Shown here piece after piece: positions 27,799 to 36,147 of a stretch of DNA of 44,505 nt (positions within the stretch are counted from its first letter, which is position 1; the number at the start of each line of letters is the position of its first letter). This stretch comes from Bacteroidetes bacterium OLB10 (GTDB lineage Bacteria > Bacteroidota > Bacteroidia > AKYH767-A > OLB10): contig LNBX01000044.1 in the NCBI GenBank assembly GCA_001567275.1, positions 1 to 44,505 of the forward strand, given 5' to 3'. Under the pieces are notes generated by a model, which was given only the letters and a program-made list of their open reading frames with translations, ran no database searches and was not told where the DNA came from. Position numbers and translations under genes: made by a program.

Positions 27799-28341
27799 AT
27801 GCAGATAATAGAGCAGGCACTAAACGGTTTGTGCGTGATAAAAACGGATGTTTTTAAAGACAACAGAGGATATTTTTTGGAGTCGTTTCACGAAGGTAAA
27901 CTGAAGCAGGCAGGTATTGAACATAATTTTTTGCAGGATAATTTTTCTCAGTCAGCAAAAAATGTGTTGCGAGGTTTGCATTATCAGAATCCACCATTTG
28001 CACAGGGCAAACTGGTAAAAGTAATTTCAGGTGCTGTGTTGGATATAGCTGTTGACATTCGTCCTAAATCACCAACATTCGGAAAAAACTTTTCTATTCA
28101 GCTTAATCAGGATGAGCATATCATGCTGTGGATTCCTGAAGGGTTTGCTCATGGATTTGTTTCGCTGGAAGACAATACCATATTCTATTATAAATGTACC
28201 AATATTTATAACCGGCAATATGAAGCAGGAATCAGATATAACGACCCTGATTTGAATATAAACTGGGGCGTTTCAAATCCAATTCTTTCTGAAAAAGATA
28301 AATTATTACCGGAATTTAAGAACGCAACTATTCTTTTTTAA
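27799..28341 (+). CDS. rfbC: dTDP-4-dehydrorhamnose 3,5-epimerase
   Basis: RfbC epimerises dTDP-4-keto-6-deoxyglucose on the way to dTDP-L-rhamnose. The 180-residue cupin protein has DNRGYFLESFH, the catalytic-His motif RGLHYQNPP (His61), GKLVKVISGAVLDIAVDIR, IPEGFAHGFVSLED and FYYKCTNIYN. The start is ATG 27799, two bases after the kinase stop. An open frame reaching into the kinase's Tyr-Gly repeat region exists, but its extra N-terminus is just the repeat read in another frame. No rfbA, rfbB or rfbD is in the window, so rhamnose synthesis depends on genes elsewhere. Confidence 0.95.
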   Translation: MQIIEQALNGLCVIKTDVFKDNRGYFLESFHEGKLKQAGIEHNFLQDNFSQSAKNVLRGLHYQNPPFAQGKLVKVISGAVLDIAVDIRPKSPTFGKNFSIQLNQDEHIMLWIPEGFAHGFVSLEDNTIFYYKCTNIYNRQYEAGIRYNDPDLNINWGVSNPILSEKDKLLPEFKNATILF

Positions 28342-28353
28342 TAACCAATATTA

Positions 28354-28361
28354 TATTTTTG
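28354..28361 (+). promoter_or_regulatory. Likely -7 box of the WecA-like gene
   Basis: TATTTTTG matches TAnnTTTG exactly, 75 bases before the start of the transferase gene, in the 95-base gap after rfbC. Confidence 0.45.
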
Positions 28362-28436
28362 TACTTGTATTTTACTCAATAACCCCACTGATACTTCAGT
28401 AAACGTTGCAGAAGTTTTCAGTTTAAAAACAACAAA

Positions 28437-29573
28437 ATGGAAGACATAGTAAACAACCACTACCACTACTTCATTTATTCAGCTTTGTTTTTAGGTTCAT
28501 TAGCCTTTTCATTTCTGATAAACTCTCTTTTTATGCGTTTCTTTTTTACCCTTGGTATGAGAAACAATAATGACGGAACCATCATTCGCTGGGGATCCAA
28601 ATCGAAGCCTGCTGTGGGTGGACTTTCATTTTATATCGTATTCTTATTATCACTGGCAATCTATTCCATTTTCTTCAACAACAATGATGCCTTGTACAAT
28701 TCACAGTTCATGGGTTTCATCATGGCCATGGCAATAGGTTTTCTGATAGGCCTTGCTGACGATGCTTATAATACCAAACCTGTTCTCAAATTTCTGGCTC
28801 AGGTATCCTGCGCATTCTGTTTCATTTTCACAGGTACTTACATTGATATTTTTGACAACCTCATGCTCAATTATGTCATTACCATATTTTGGGTAGTTGG
28901 CATTATGAACTCCATCAACATGCTCGATAATATGGATGGCATTACAGGAACAGTAAGCCTTGGAATTATTATTGCAGCAGTGGTTATTATTATGATGAGC
29001 AATGATATCAATAACCTTTATCTTGCTTCAATCATTGGTTTGTCGGCAGGAATTCTCGGTTTTCTTTATTTCAACTGGCATCCTTCCAAAATGTATATGG
29101 GCGACACCGGAAGTCAGTTTCTCGGAGTTTTTCTTGCAGGCATCGGCATCATGTTTTTCTGGAACAATCCTTATCAGGTTACTGAGTCGCTGCTCATTAA
29201 AAGAATCATGACCGTACTGATGGCATTTTTACTTCCGATTGCAGATACTACAGTAGTGGTTATTAACCGCATCAGCAAAGGAAGAAGTCCTTTTGTAGGA
29301 GGTAAGGATCATACTACACACAGTCTTGCTTATCTCGGACTTAAAGACAATCAGGTAACCTGGGTATATGCATTGCTTTCTGCACTTTCAATATTTTTTG
29401 TTTACACCATCAACTTCCTCATCACAAGTTGGAATATTTTATATACCGTCATCTTTGGTGGATTTTTTCTGGTAACACTGGCTGTATTCTTTTACACTAC
29501 ATCTCGTATTCGCGATACCAAGAAAGCCGGTACTGAAAAAACTCCTGCATATTCCCACACTCACTACCATTAA
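28437..29573 (+). CDS. WecA/TagO-like undecaprenyl-phosphate sugar-phosphate transferase
   Basis: This polytopic membrane enzyme of the MraY/WecA family starts a polysaccharide by moving a sugar-1-phosphate (often GlcNAc-1-P) onto undecaprenyl phosphate. The 378 residues have about ten membrane segments, the family Asp pair GLADDAYNTKP (Asp108, Asp109), NMLDNMDGITG (161-171) and HPSKMYMGDTGSQFLG, plus the cytoplasmic loop GGKDHTTHSL. The C-terminus ends in a His-rich SHTHYH. The family opening SKPAVGGLSF is present. Position after the export genes suggests that it initiates the same polysaccharide, though it has its own promoter and may serve several glycans. Confidence 0.93.
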   Translation: MEDIVNNHYHYFIYSALFLGSLAFSFLINSLFMRFFFTLGMRNNNDGTIIRWGSKSKPAVGGLSFYIVFLLSLAIYSIFFNNNDALYNSQFMGFIMAMAIGFLIGLADDAYNTKPVLKFLAQVSCAFCFIFTGTYIDIFDNLMLNYVITIFWVVGIMNSINMLDNMDGITGTVSLGIIIAAVVIIMMSNDINNLYLASIIGLSAGILGFLYFNWHPSKMYMGDTGSQFLGVFLAGIGIMFFWNNPYQVTESLLIKRIMTVLMAFLLPIADTTVVVINRISKGRSPFVGGKDHTTHSLAYLGLKDNQVTWVYALLSALSIFFVYTINFLITSWNILYTVIFGGFFLVTLAVFFYTTSRIRDTKKAGTEKTPAYSHTHYH

Positions 29574-29612
29574 AGTTCATTTATAGTCACCTGAAAAAAC
29601 AGATTTATTCTG

Positions 29613-29620
29613 TAATTTCG
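29613..29620 (+). promoter_or_regulatory. Possible -7 box of the rhomboid-mnmE operon
   Basis: TAATTTCG (one mismatch to TAnnTTTG) ends 13 bases before the rhomboid start, implying a very short leader. Confidence 0.4.
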
Positions 29621-29633
29621 GCTTTTTGGGTAA

Positions 29634-30239
29634 ATGACACTTTATATTGTAATTGCAACCGTATTGCTGAGTCTGCTCGCATTGAGTAAACGTGAGATAA
29701 GCAACAATCTTATTTTTAATCCTTATATGGTTTCACGCCACAAGCAGTGGTATCGCCTGCTTACTGCCGGTTTTATTCATGCCGATTTTATCCATCTGTT
29801 TGTAAACATGTTTGTGCTCTACAGCTTCGGGCCGGTGGTGGAACGACAGTTTACTATGATTTTAGGAGATACAGGTCCCGTCATATTTTTAGTCTATTAT
29901 CTCATCGGACTGGTAGTTTCTATTTTACCAACTTATTTTAAGCAGAAAGAAAATTATCTCTACAATGGACTGGGTGCTTCAGGTTCTGTATCAGCAGTAC
30001 TGTTTACATTCATCTTATTTTTTCCATGGCAGAAAATTTATCTCTATGGTCTGATTGGAATTCCGGGAGTGCTGGCAGGAGTTGGCTATCTGTGGCTTTC
30101 AAGTTATATGGATAAAAAAGGTGGAGACAACATCAATCATAATGCGCATTTCTGGGGAGCAATTTACGGAGTTATTTTCCCGATAACCATTGCACCGGGA
30201 ATATTTCTGCACTTCATCAACCAACTGCTAAATTTCTGA
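29634..30239 (+). CDS. Rhomboid-family intramembrane serine protease
   Basis: The 201-residue protein has six predicted membrane segments. The catalytic Ser116 lies in GLGASGSVSA and the catalytic His172 in NHNAHFWGAIYG, the dyad of rhomboid proteases. HLFVNMFVLYSFG supplies the conserved Asn-containing segment. Such enzymes cleave transmembrane proteins within the bilayer; the substrate is unknown. It heads an operon with the HAD phosphatase (5 bases on), the aminotransferase and mnmE. Confidence 0.92.
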   Translation: MTLYIVIATVLLSLLALSKREISNNLIFNPYMVSRHKQWYRLLTAGFIHADFIHLFVNMFVLYSFGPVVERQFTMILGDTGPVIFLVYYLIGLVVSILPTYFKQKENYLYNGLGASGSVSAVLFTFILFFPWQKIYLYGLIGIPGVLAGVGYLWLSSYMDKKGGDNINHNAHFWGAIYGVIFPITIAPGIFLHFINQLLNF

Positions 30240-30244
30240 TAACA

Positions 30245-30733
30245 ATGCATAAAGCTGTTTTTCTCGACCGTGACGGTGTGATTAATAGGAACAATGAATA
30301 TTATACCTTCAAAACAAATCAGGTGGTTATAAATGACGGAGTAGTGGAAGCACTTAAACATTTTTCTGAAAAAGGTTTCTTATTATTCGTTATCACCAAC
30401 CAGAGTGGTGTAGCAAAGAAACTTTATACTGTGGATGATGTATATGCTGTTCATCAATACATGCAAAAGGTTTTTAACAAAGCAGGAGTAAGTATTACTG
30501 ATTTTTATTTCTGCCCTCATCATCCTGATGTAAGTAAATGTTTATGTCGCAAACCCGACAGTCTTTTAATTGAAAAAGCAGCTGCACGTTATGGTGTTGA
30601 TTTATCGAAATCATTTTTTATTGGCGACAGCAGCCGTGATATAGAAGCTGCTGCCAAAGCAGGTGTAAAAGGTTTTTTGATAAATGCCAATGAATCTATT
30701 TTGCCAATAGCCAAAAAAATTTGTGCAGCATGA
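30245..30733 (+). CDS. HAD-IIIA phosphatase, GmhB/HisB-like
   Basis: The 162-residue protein has the HAD motif FLDRDGVIN (Asp8, Asp10), motif II TNQSGVAK, a zinc-loop-like CPHHPDVSKCLCRKP and motif III/IV FIGDSSRDIEAAAKAG. The Cys/His loop is typical of GmhB, which removes the C7 phosphate from heptose bisphosphate, and of HisB-N. With no heptose or histidine genes nearby, a heptose 1,7-bisphosphate 7-phosphatase role is the better guess. The stop codon overlaps the start of the aminotransferase gene (ATGA). Confidence 0.88.
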   Translation: MHKAVFLDRDGVINRNNEYYTFKTNQVVINDGVVEALKHFSEKGFLLFVITNQSGVAKKLYTVDDVYAVHQYMQKVFNKAGVSITDFYFCPHHPDVSKCLCRKPDSLLIEKAAARYGVDLSKSFFIGDSSRDIEAAAKAGVKGFLINANESILPIAKKICAA

Positions 30734-31560
30734 CAACAGTATGGTATAACGGAGAATGGGCAAATGCTGATAATCTCAGAATAACATCAGACAACAGAGG
30801 ACTGCTCTATGGTGATGGACTGTTTGAAACCATGCGATGCAAAAACGGAAAACCATTGTTCCTGGATTTACATTTTGAACGTTTGAAACATGGACTCAGT
30901 GTTCTCAAACTGAAAACTGAAAACATCACTAAAGAATTTCTTGAAAATAAAATTGCTGAGCTCAATAAGCGCAATTCACATCAGAGCGGTTCAAGAATAC
31001 GTGTAGTCATTACCAGAAATCCGGGAGCTACCTATTCTCCCAATGAAAACACAGCAACGTTGCTCATCACTTCACAGCCTTGTGATGATTATAAATTTTC
31101 ATGGCCTGAAAGCGGTTTGCAAGTAGATGTTTACAGCGAAATCAAGAAACCGATAAATGCTTTGTCGTCTTTCAAAAACTGCAACAGCTTAATTTTTATT
31201 TTAGCTTCTGTTGATTATAAAAATAAAAATCTGAACGATCAGCTGATATTGAATGAAAGAAATGAAATTTGTGAAGGCACTTCTTCAAATATTTTCTGGA
31301 TTAAAAATAATCAGACTTACACAACACCATTAACAGCAGGCTGTGTGAATGGTGTTTTGCGACAGGTGCTGATAAACCTTTTAAACGTACAGGAAAAATC
31401 ACTTTCGGAAAAAGAGCTGATAGAAGCAGATGAAGTTTTTCTCTCCAACATGGGCACAGGCATCAGATGGATACGTTTGTTTAGGAACAAAGAGTTTACT
31501 CATACAGTAACAAAAGAAATTTTTAATCTGCTGAACAAAAAACTGGAGGCGTATGAGTAG
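30730..31560 (+). CDS. Class IV aminotransferase (PabC/IlvE/D-amino acid transaminase group)
   Basis: The 276-residue fold-type IV PLP enzyme has YGDGLFETMRCKNG near the N-terminus, the PLP-binding Lys149 in LSSFKNCNS, and NERNEICEGTSSNIFW, TPLTAGCVNGVLRQ and EADEVFLSN. These motifs are shared by aminodeoxychorismate lyase (PabC), branched-chain and D-amino acid aminotransferases. The YGDGLFET opening and the length favour a PabC-like lyase, but the specificity is not certain. The ATG at 30730 overlaps the HAD stop, and the gene overlaps the start of mnmE by eight bases, so all three are translationally coupled. Confidence 0.87.
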   Translation: MTTVWYNGEWANADNLRITSDNRGLLYGDGLFETMRCKNGKPLFLDLHFERLKHGLSVLKLKTENITKEFLENKIAELNKRNSHQSGSRIRVVITRNPGATYSPNENTATLLITSQPCDDYKFSWPESGLQVDVYSEIKKPINALSSFKNCNSLIFILASVDYKNKNLNDQLILNERNEICEGTSSNIFWIKNNQTYTTPLTAGCVNGVLRQVLINLLNVQEKSLSEKELIEADEVFLSNMGTGIRWIRLFRNKEFTHTVTKEIFNLLNKKLEAYE

Positions 31561-32965
31561 ATTTCAGAAAGGTGAAACCATTTGTGCACTGATCACGCCA
31601 CCGGGAGTTGGTGCAGTAGGTGTCATTCGTGTTTCAGGAAGTAAGGCAATTGAAATAGTATCTTCTATATTTCAGTCGAATAAAAAAGATTTCAAACTGT
31701 CAGATGCTAAGACACAAACTGTTCATTTCGGAAAAGTGATGGATGGAAATGTGATACTTGATGAAGTGCTGATAACCGTATTTCGTTCACCACATTCCTA
31801 CACAGGCGAAGATGTTGTAGAAATAAGTTGTCATGGTTCAGGTTATATACGTCAGCGCCTGTTGGAATTATTGCAAAGTAAAGGTGCACTGATGGCTAAA
31901 CCGGGTGAGTTTACTCTGCGTGCTTTTTTAAATGGCAAACTGGATTTGTCGCAGGCCGAAGCTGTGGCCGACATTATTGCTTCCGAAAACAAATCGGCAT
32001 TGCAGGCAGCCATGCAACAAATGAGAGGAGGATATTCAAACAAAATAAAATTATTGAGAGATGAGTTGATTCGTTTTGCAGCTCTGATTGAACTGGAACT
32101 CGACTTCGGAGAAGAAGATGTGGAATTTGCCAACCGCGAAGAACTGAAAACAAATGTTGAAACCTTGCTCACCAAAATAAAAAAACTGCTGAAGAGTTTT
32201 GAGCTTGGTAACATTTTGAAAAACGGAATTCCTGTAGTGATTGCTGGAAAACCGAATGTGGGCAAATCAACTTTGCTGAATACATTGATAAACGATGAGC
32301 GTGCCATTGTGAGTGATATTGCAGGCACTACTCGCGACACCATTGAAGAAGAATTTAACCTGAATGGTATTCGTTTCAGATTTATTGATACTGCCGGCAT
32401 ACGCAGTACTGACGACACCATTGAGTCAATAGGAGTGGAGCGCACTTTTCAAAAAGCTGCACAGGCTGCTGTCATTCTTTATTTGTTTGACCCGCGCAAT
32501 ACAAATGCAGCATCATTAACAAATGAAATTAACGAACTCAAAAACAACCTGCAACTGAAAGATGCCGCTGCCGATTCGCATATCATACTTATTGCTAACA
32601 AAGCAGATTTGTACGATGAGGATTCCATTCGTAGAGAGTATGCCACATTCTCTAATCTTGTCATATTATCAGCCAAACACAAAACGCATCTCGATTTACT
32701 CAGGCAGAAACTGCTCGATGTATCGGGAGTAGAAAAAATTAATCTGCAGGAATCGTTAGTTACCAATGCACGCCACGCACAGTCGCTCAGATTGGCCGAA
32801 GAAGCATTGCACAAAGTACTTGTAGGTTTGGATATGGGAATCAGCAGCGACCTAATTGCATCCGACATCAGATATGCAATTTCGCAGTTAGGAGAAATCA
32901 CAGGGCAGGTATCATCAGAAGACCTGCTCGATTTCATCTTCTCGAAATTTTGTATCGGAAAGTAA
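31553..32965 (+). CDS. mnmE: tRNA uridine-5-carboxymethylaminomethyl modification GTPase MnmE
   Basis: MnmE with MnmG modifies U34 of several tRNAs. The 470 residues show the N-terminal formyl-THF-binding domain (EICALITPPGVGAVGVIRVSG-like opening, PHSYTGEDVVEISCHG, KPGEFTLRAFLNGK), the inserted G domain with GKPNVGKS (232-239), DIAGTTRDTIEE, DTAGIR and NKAD, and the invariant C-terminal FCIGK with the essential Cys. The last bases of the gene are the likely attachment site of the mobile island that follows. Because the reading frame is complete up to its stop, insertion has left the enzyme intact. Confidence 0.97.
   Translation: MSRFQKGETICALITPPGVGAVGVIRVSGSKAIEIVSSIFQSNKKDFKLSDAKTQTVHFGKVMDGNVILDEVLITVFRSPHSYTGEDVVEISCHGSGYIRQRLLELLQSKGALMAKPGEFTLRAFLNGKLDLSQAEAVADIIASENKSALQAAMQQMRGGYSNKIKLLRDELIRFAALIELELDFGEEDVEFANREELKTNVETLLTKIKKLLKSFELGNILKNGIPVVIAGKPNVGKSTLLNTLINDERAIVSDIAGTTRDTIEEEFNLNGIRFRFIDTAGIRSTDDTIESIGVERTFQKAAQAAVILYLFDPRNTNAASLTNEINELKNNLQLKDAAADSHIILIANKADLYDEDSIRREYATFSNLVILSAKHKTHLDLLRQKLLDVSGVEKINLQESLVTNARHAQSLRLAEEALHKVLVGLDMGISSDLIASDIRYAISQLGEITGQVSSEDLLDFIFSKFCIGK
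32948..32965 (+). other. Putative left attachment core (attL) at the mnmE 3' end
   Basis: TTTTGTATCGGAAAGTAA encodes the final Phe-Cys-Ile-Gly-Lys and stop of MnmE. The same end of the gene (trmE/thdF) is the recorded target of SGI1-type islands. An excisionase-like gene and a tyrosine integrase gene start within 570 bases. No second copy of the core was noticed in this window, so the right end must lie beyond it. Confidence 0.6.
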
Positions 32966-33031
32966 CTATCTTTCCTTTGTTTCATAAATGCTTGTTTTTG
33001 TTGGGTTTTAGCTGATTTATCCTTCTCTTTT

Positions 33032-33172
33032 TTGTTGCCCAACTCTACTTTTTTACCTATATTTGTTGCCTAATTGTTGCCCAGATTTGTTGCCCACAAA
33101 TCAGGCAACAGTCGAGAGAGAACATGCTACATACAGCTACAAGCTGCAACATGGAGCAACAACAGGCAACAA
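33032..33172. repeat. TTGTTGCC repeat cluster, likely integrase/excisionase binding sites
   Basis: Direct copies of TTGTTGCC lie at 33032-33039, 33063-33070, 33074-33081 and 33087-33094; three are followed by another C. Inverted copies (GGCAACA or GGCAACAA) are at 33104-33110 and 33165-33172, with a related GAGCAACAA at 33154-33162. Short repeats in both orientations beside attL are the usual layout of tyrosine-integrase arm sites. Confidence 0.7.
33035..33065 (+). promoter_or_regulatory. Likely xis-int promoter embedded in the repeats
   Basis: TTG (33035-33037) and an exact TAnnTTTG box, TATATTTG (33058-33065), are 20 bases apart. The first element lies inside a TTGTTGCC repeat and the second overlaps the next one, so proteins that bind the repeats should block this promoter. 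Confidence 0.6.
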
Positions 33173-33173
33173 A

Positions 33174-33533
33174 ATGAGCAGTAACATTCGTCTTCAAAAA
33201 ACTTGTCAGCACTGCGGTAACAGATTTACCGCAAAGACTACTGTTACACAGTTTTGCTCAGATACCTGTGCCAAACGAGCATACAAGCAGCGGAAGCGGA
33301 ACGAAAAAATTGAAGTGGCCATCAAGGAAGAAACCGAGAAAGCACTTTACAACCCTGCCATTGCTCAAAAGGAATTTCTAACCGTTGAGGAAGCCTGCCA
33401 GTTAATCAACGCCAGCCGATGGACCATTTACAGGCTCATTGAGAAAGGCGAACTCAAAGCAGGTAAACTGGGCAGAAGTACCCGTATTCCCCGGGCAGCT
33501 ATCAATGAATTATTCAAACTAACTGAAGCATGA
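33174..33533 (+). CDS. Excisionase-like DNA-binding protein: zinc ribbon plus HTH
   Basis: From the ATG at 33174 the protein has 119 residues. The N-terminal part is a four-Cys zinc-ribbon-like unit (CQHCGNRF ... FCSDTCAKRAY) followed by a basic stretch (KQRKRNEK). The C-terminal half is a MerR-like helix-turn-helix of the excisionase type, FLTVEEACQLINASRWTIYR and GKLGRSTRIPRAAI. Proteins of this type bend DNA and direct integrases towards excision, or act as regulators. The frame is open upstream to a TTG at 33063, but that would translate the repeat cluster. Its end overlaps the integrase start by four bases, so the two are coupled. Confidence 0.82.
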   Translation: MSSNIRLQKTCQHCGNRFTAKTTVTQFCSDTCAKRAYKQRKRNEKIEVAIKEETEKALYNPAIAQKEFLTVEEACQLINASRWTIYRLIEKGELKAGKLGRSTRIPRAAINELFKLTEA

Positions 33534-34636
33534 CAGTAACACTTAGGCAACGCAAAAAGGGCGATAAAATCAGCCTGTATCTTGATTATTACAGTGATGG
33601 TAAAAGAGATTACGAATACCTGCAACTCTACCTGATACCCGAGCCGGAGAAAGGCAAGCTCACCAAAGAGCAGAAGGAAGAGAACCGCAAAACACTGGTA
33701 TTGGCAGAAGCCATCAGGTCGAAGCGTTTGTTACAGATAAAGAATGAAGAATACGGCTTTCGTGATACCGATAAAGCCAAAGGCAGTTTCATTGCCTACT
33801 TTGAACGCCTTACAGAGAAAAGGAGAAACAGCCAGGGTAATTGGGGCAATTGGGATAGCGTATTGAAACACCTGAAGAAGTTTGCCAAGAACGGAGCATC
33901 ATTCAAAGACATTGATAAAAACTGGCTGGAAGATTTCAAGAACTACCTCCAGTATGAAGCTAAGAGCAAAACTAATAAACGCCTTTCGCAGAACTCTCAA
34001 TCATCCTATTTTAGCAAAGTAACAGCAGCTTTGAAAGAAGCCGTAAAAGAAGGCATCATCCAAACCAACCCTGCAAACCAAGTGGAGGGCATCAAAGCAG
34101 ATGATCCTGATAGGGAGTTCCTGACATTGGAAGAACTACAGGCAGCCGCTAAAGTGGAATGTGAAATGCCGGTGTTGAAAGATGCTTTCATCTTTTCTGC
34201 ACTAACAGGCTTACGTTGGTCAGATATTGAAAAACTGGTTTGGTCAGAAGTGCAGCACTCCGAGCAGTCAGGGTATTACATCCGTTTCAGGCAGAAGAAA
34301 ACAAAGGGAGCAGAAACCTTGCCTATTTCAGAACAGGCTTTTCAGTTGTTAGGCGATAGAAGGAAACCCGAGGATAAAGTATTTGAAGGCTTGTATTACA
34401 GTGCCTGGCATAACTTGAAGCTCCGTGAATGGGTAATGAAAGCAGGTATCACAAAACACATCACCTTTCACTGTGCAAGGCATACTTACGCCACCCTTCA
34501 AATTACATTGGGTACAGACATTTACACCGTTTCAAAACTCTTAGGACACAGGCACCTGAAAACAACCGAAATTTACGCTAAGGTGATTGACCATAAAAAA
34601 CAGGAGGCAGCGAATAAAATCAAATTAGACTTATAG
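33530..34636 (+). CDS. Tyrosine recombinase (integrase)
   Basis: The 368-residue protein has an N-terminal arm-binding-like region, a SAM-like core-binding domain (about 95-190) and a complete catalytic domain: Arg229 in TGLRWSD, a beta-hairpin Lys in KKTKGAE, His314-x-x-Arg317 in HCARH, His340 in LLGHRH and nucleophile Tyr349 in TEIYAKV. It is of the Bacteroidota conjugative/mobile-element type. It reads away from mnmE and starts within the end of the excisionase-like gene. The close attL core makes it the likely enzyme for insertion at mnmE. Confidence 0.95.
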   Translation: MTVTLRQRKKGDKISLYLDYYSDGKRDYEYLQLYLIPEPEKGKLTKEQKEENRKTLVLAEAIRSKRLLQIKNEEYGFRDTDKAKGSFIAYFERLTEKRRNSQGNWGNWDSVLKHLKKFAKNGASFKDIDKNWLEDFKNYLQYEAKSKTNKRLSQNSQSSYFSKVTAALKEAVKEGIIQTNPANQVEGIKADDPDREFLTLEELQAAAKVECEMPVLKDAFIFSALTGLRWSDIEKLVWSEVQHSEQSGYYIRFRQKKTKGAETLPISEQAFQLLGDRRKPEDKVFEGLYYSAWHNLKLREWVMKAGITKHITFHCARHTYATLQITLGTDIYTVSKLLGHRHLKTTEIYAKVIDHKKQEAANKIKLDL

Positions 34637-34638
34637 CG

Positions 34639-35706
34639 ATGGAGATAAAAGTATTAGACAGCATAATGCACGGTGCTTTAAAACCGTGGAAAATGGATAC
34701 CACCAACACAAGGCGGTTCACTGAATTGGTGAAAGCTGCAAAAGCGGCTTCACCGAAAACTATTGCAGATTTGCAGTCACAAATGACTGCCTTGCTGGCC
34801 GACTATTCCCAGTTAAAGAAAGTGCTGGCCGATAGTGCAATTACAAACGACACAATACAACCGCTTTCATATAAAACGGTTTTACCCAAGTACACAGACC
34901 CCATCACCAACTTTTATTTTTTAGTAATCACAGCTGAAACACTCAGGGTGTATAATTCCATCCTATTGAAAGCCGCATCACTTACTGAGTTGGTTGATAT
35001 TCAGTATCAGATTAACAAGGTGCTCAACAGTATCAAAGTATTGGCAAAGCAAACCGCAGCCGAGTTAATTGAAAGGAATTTTACAACAGAACCCAACGAG
35101 CAAAGCAATCATGTTCACTATGCTCTGTATTGCTTAAAGCATAGTTTGATACAGCTTTATTTTAGCGTTCAACATTCATTTGAAAACAACTTGCAGCACA
35201 CCACAAGTTTGGAAGACTTTTATGTGTTGGATTTGGAACTGCCATTGTCAAGCATCCAAGAATTAGAATACATTGGGCAGGTAGTGCCGGTCGGTAAGCA
35301 AAGCGAGGAATACACCGAAAGCCAGGAAACAATTTGCTTCGGTTTCAAGGATGATGTTGAAAAACTGAAAACGGTAGTTAATCAGTTGTGCTATCAGATA
35401 GAGTTACTGAATGAGGATGTAACTACTGCTGATGAATTGATAAAAGCCTTCACCGCAAAAAGCATCCTGCCGGGTGCAGTTAAAATTCAGTTAGGCTGCG
35501 AAACAAAACACTTCCGTTACTGCATTGATAAGTTCATGCCATACTTCAATAGCCTTTCACTTGCCAACATTGAGAAGTCAAAAATCTTCTATTCAAAGAA
35601 GGACACCCCCATTACTGCAAACAACCTTTCAGCCAGTGGTTCCAAGAACAGAATTGAACCGAAGGAAAAGGCAACCATTGACAAAATCTTCAAACATCTG
35701 CAATAA
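34639..35706 (+). CDS. Unrecognised island protein
   Basis: I do not recognise this 355-residue protein. It is mostly alpha-helical by composition, with no signal peptide, membrane segment or catalytic motif. Notable pieces are LPKYTDPITNFYFL, HYALYCLKHSLIQLYFSVQ (a helical aromatic stretch) and a basic C-terminus (GSKNRIEPKEKATIDKIF). It starts two bases after the integrase stop, so it is cotranscribed with it and may act in excision, maintenance or copy control. A remote relation to the RteC-type regulators of Bacteroides elements was considered but not supported by a clear motif. Confidence 0.75.
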   Translation: MEIKVLDSIMHGALKPWKMDTTNTRRFTELVKAAKAASPKTIADLQSQMTALLADYSQLKKVLADSAITNDTIQPLSYKTVLPKYTDPITNFYFLVITAETLRVYNSILLKAASLTELVDIQYQINKVLNSIKVLAKQTAAELIERNFTTEPNEQSNHVHYALYCLKHSLIQLYFSVQHSFENNLQHTTSLEDFYVLDLELPLSSIQELEYIGQVVPVGKQSEEYTESQETICFGFKDDVEKLKTVVNQLCYQIELLNEDVTTADELIKAFTAKSILPGAVKIQLGCETKHFRYCIDKFMPYFNSLSLANIEKSKIFYSKKDTPITANNLSASGSKNRIEPKEKATIDKIFKHLQ

Positions 35707-35811
35707 AAAACATTAAGATTATTCAGTAATCTGAGTAAGGGATTAACCCCTTAACCATTGCCCCTCAAGCATTTGAGAGGTTTGTGCCATCAAACTTTAA
35801 AAAGTAAAAAG

Positions 35812-36117
35812 ATGGCAAACGAAGATTTAATCTTAGACAAGCTCACCGAAATCGCTAACAAGCTGGATGAGCAAAACCTGTTACAAAAAACAGTACTGAA
35901 CTTTAATGAGGCTTGCAAGTATTTGGACGTAAGCCCATCGCATTTGTACAAACTAACCAGTACAAAGCACATTCCCCATTTCTGTCCTCAGGGTAAGAAA
36001 CTCTACTTCAAACGGGAGGAATTGGATAACTGGTTACAGCGTAACCGTAAGTCAGCAGCCGATGAAATTGATCAGATGGCAAGCGACTATGTTATCCGCA
36101 ACAAACGCAAGAAGTAA
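35812..36117 (+). CDS. Helix-turn-helix DNA-binding protein (HTH_17/excisionase family)
   Basis: From the ATG at 35812 the protein has 101 residues. An N-terminal coiled-coil-like helix (ILDKLTEIANKLDEQN) is followed by a MerR/excisionase-type HTH, FNEACKYLDVSPSHLYKLTS and GKKLYFKREELDNWLQ. Such proteins commonly precede replication or mobilisation genes in Bacteroidota elements. A TTG 54 bases upstream would extend it but lies in non-conserved sequence. It sits 30 bases before the DUF3987 gene and probably regulates it. Confidence 0.82.
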   Translation: MANEDLILDKLTEIANKLDEQNLLQKTVLNFNEACKYLDVSPSHLYKLTSTKHIPHFCPQGKKLYFKREELDNWLQRNRKSAADEIDQMASDYVIRNKRKK

Positions 36118-36147
36118 GATTTTTTTATTAACTGAAAGAACAGAACA

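Noticed and set aside
32479..33042. A 187-residue frame antisense to mnmE and crossing the island boundary
   Set aside because: Serine-rich shadow frame opposite a conserved gene, with no motif.
33063..33173. An upstream TTG start for the excisionase-like gene
   Set aside because: It would translate the TTGTTGCC repeats and overlap the -7 box; the ATG at 33174 gives the conserved ribbon at once.
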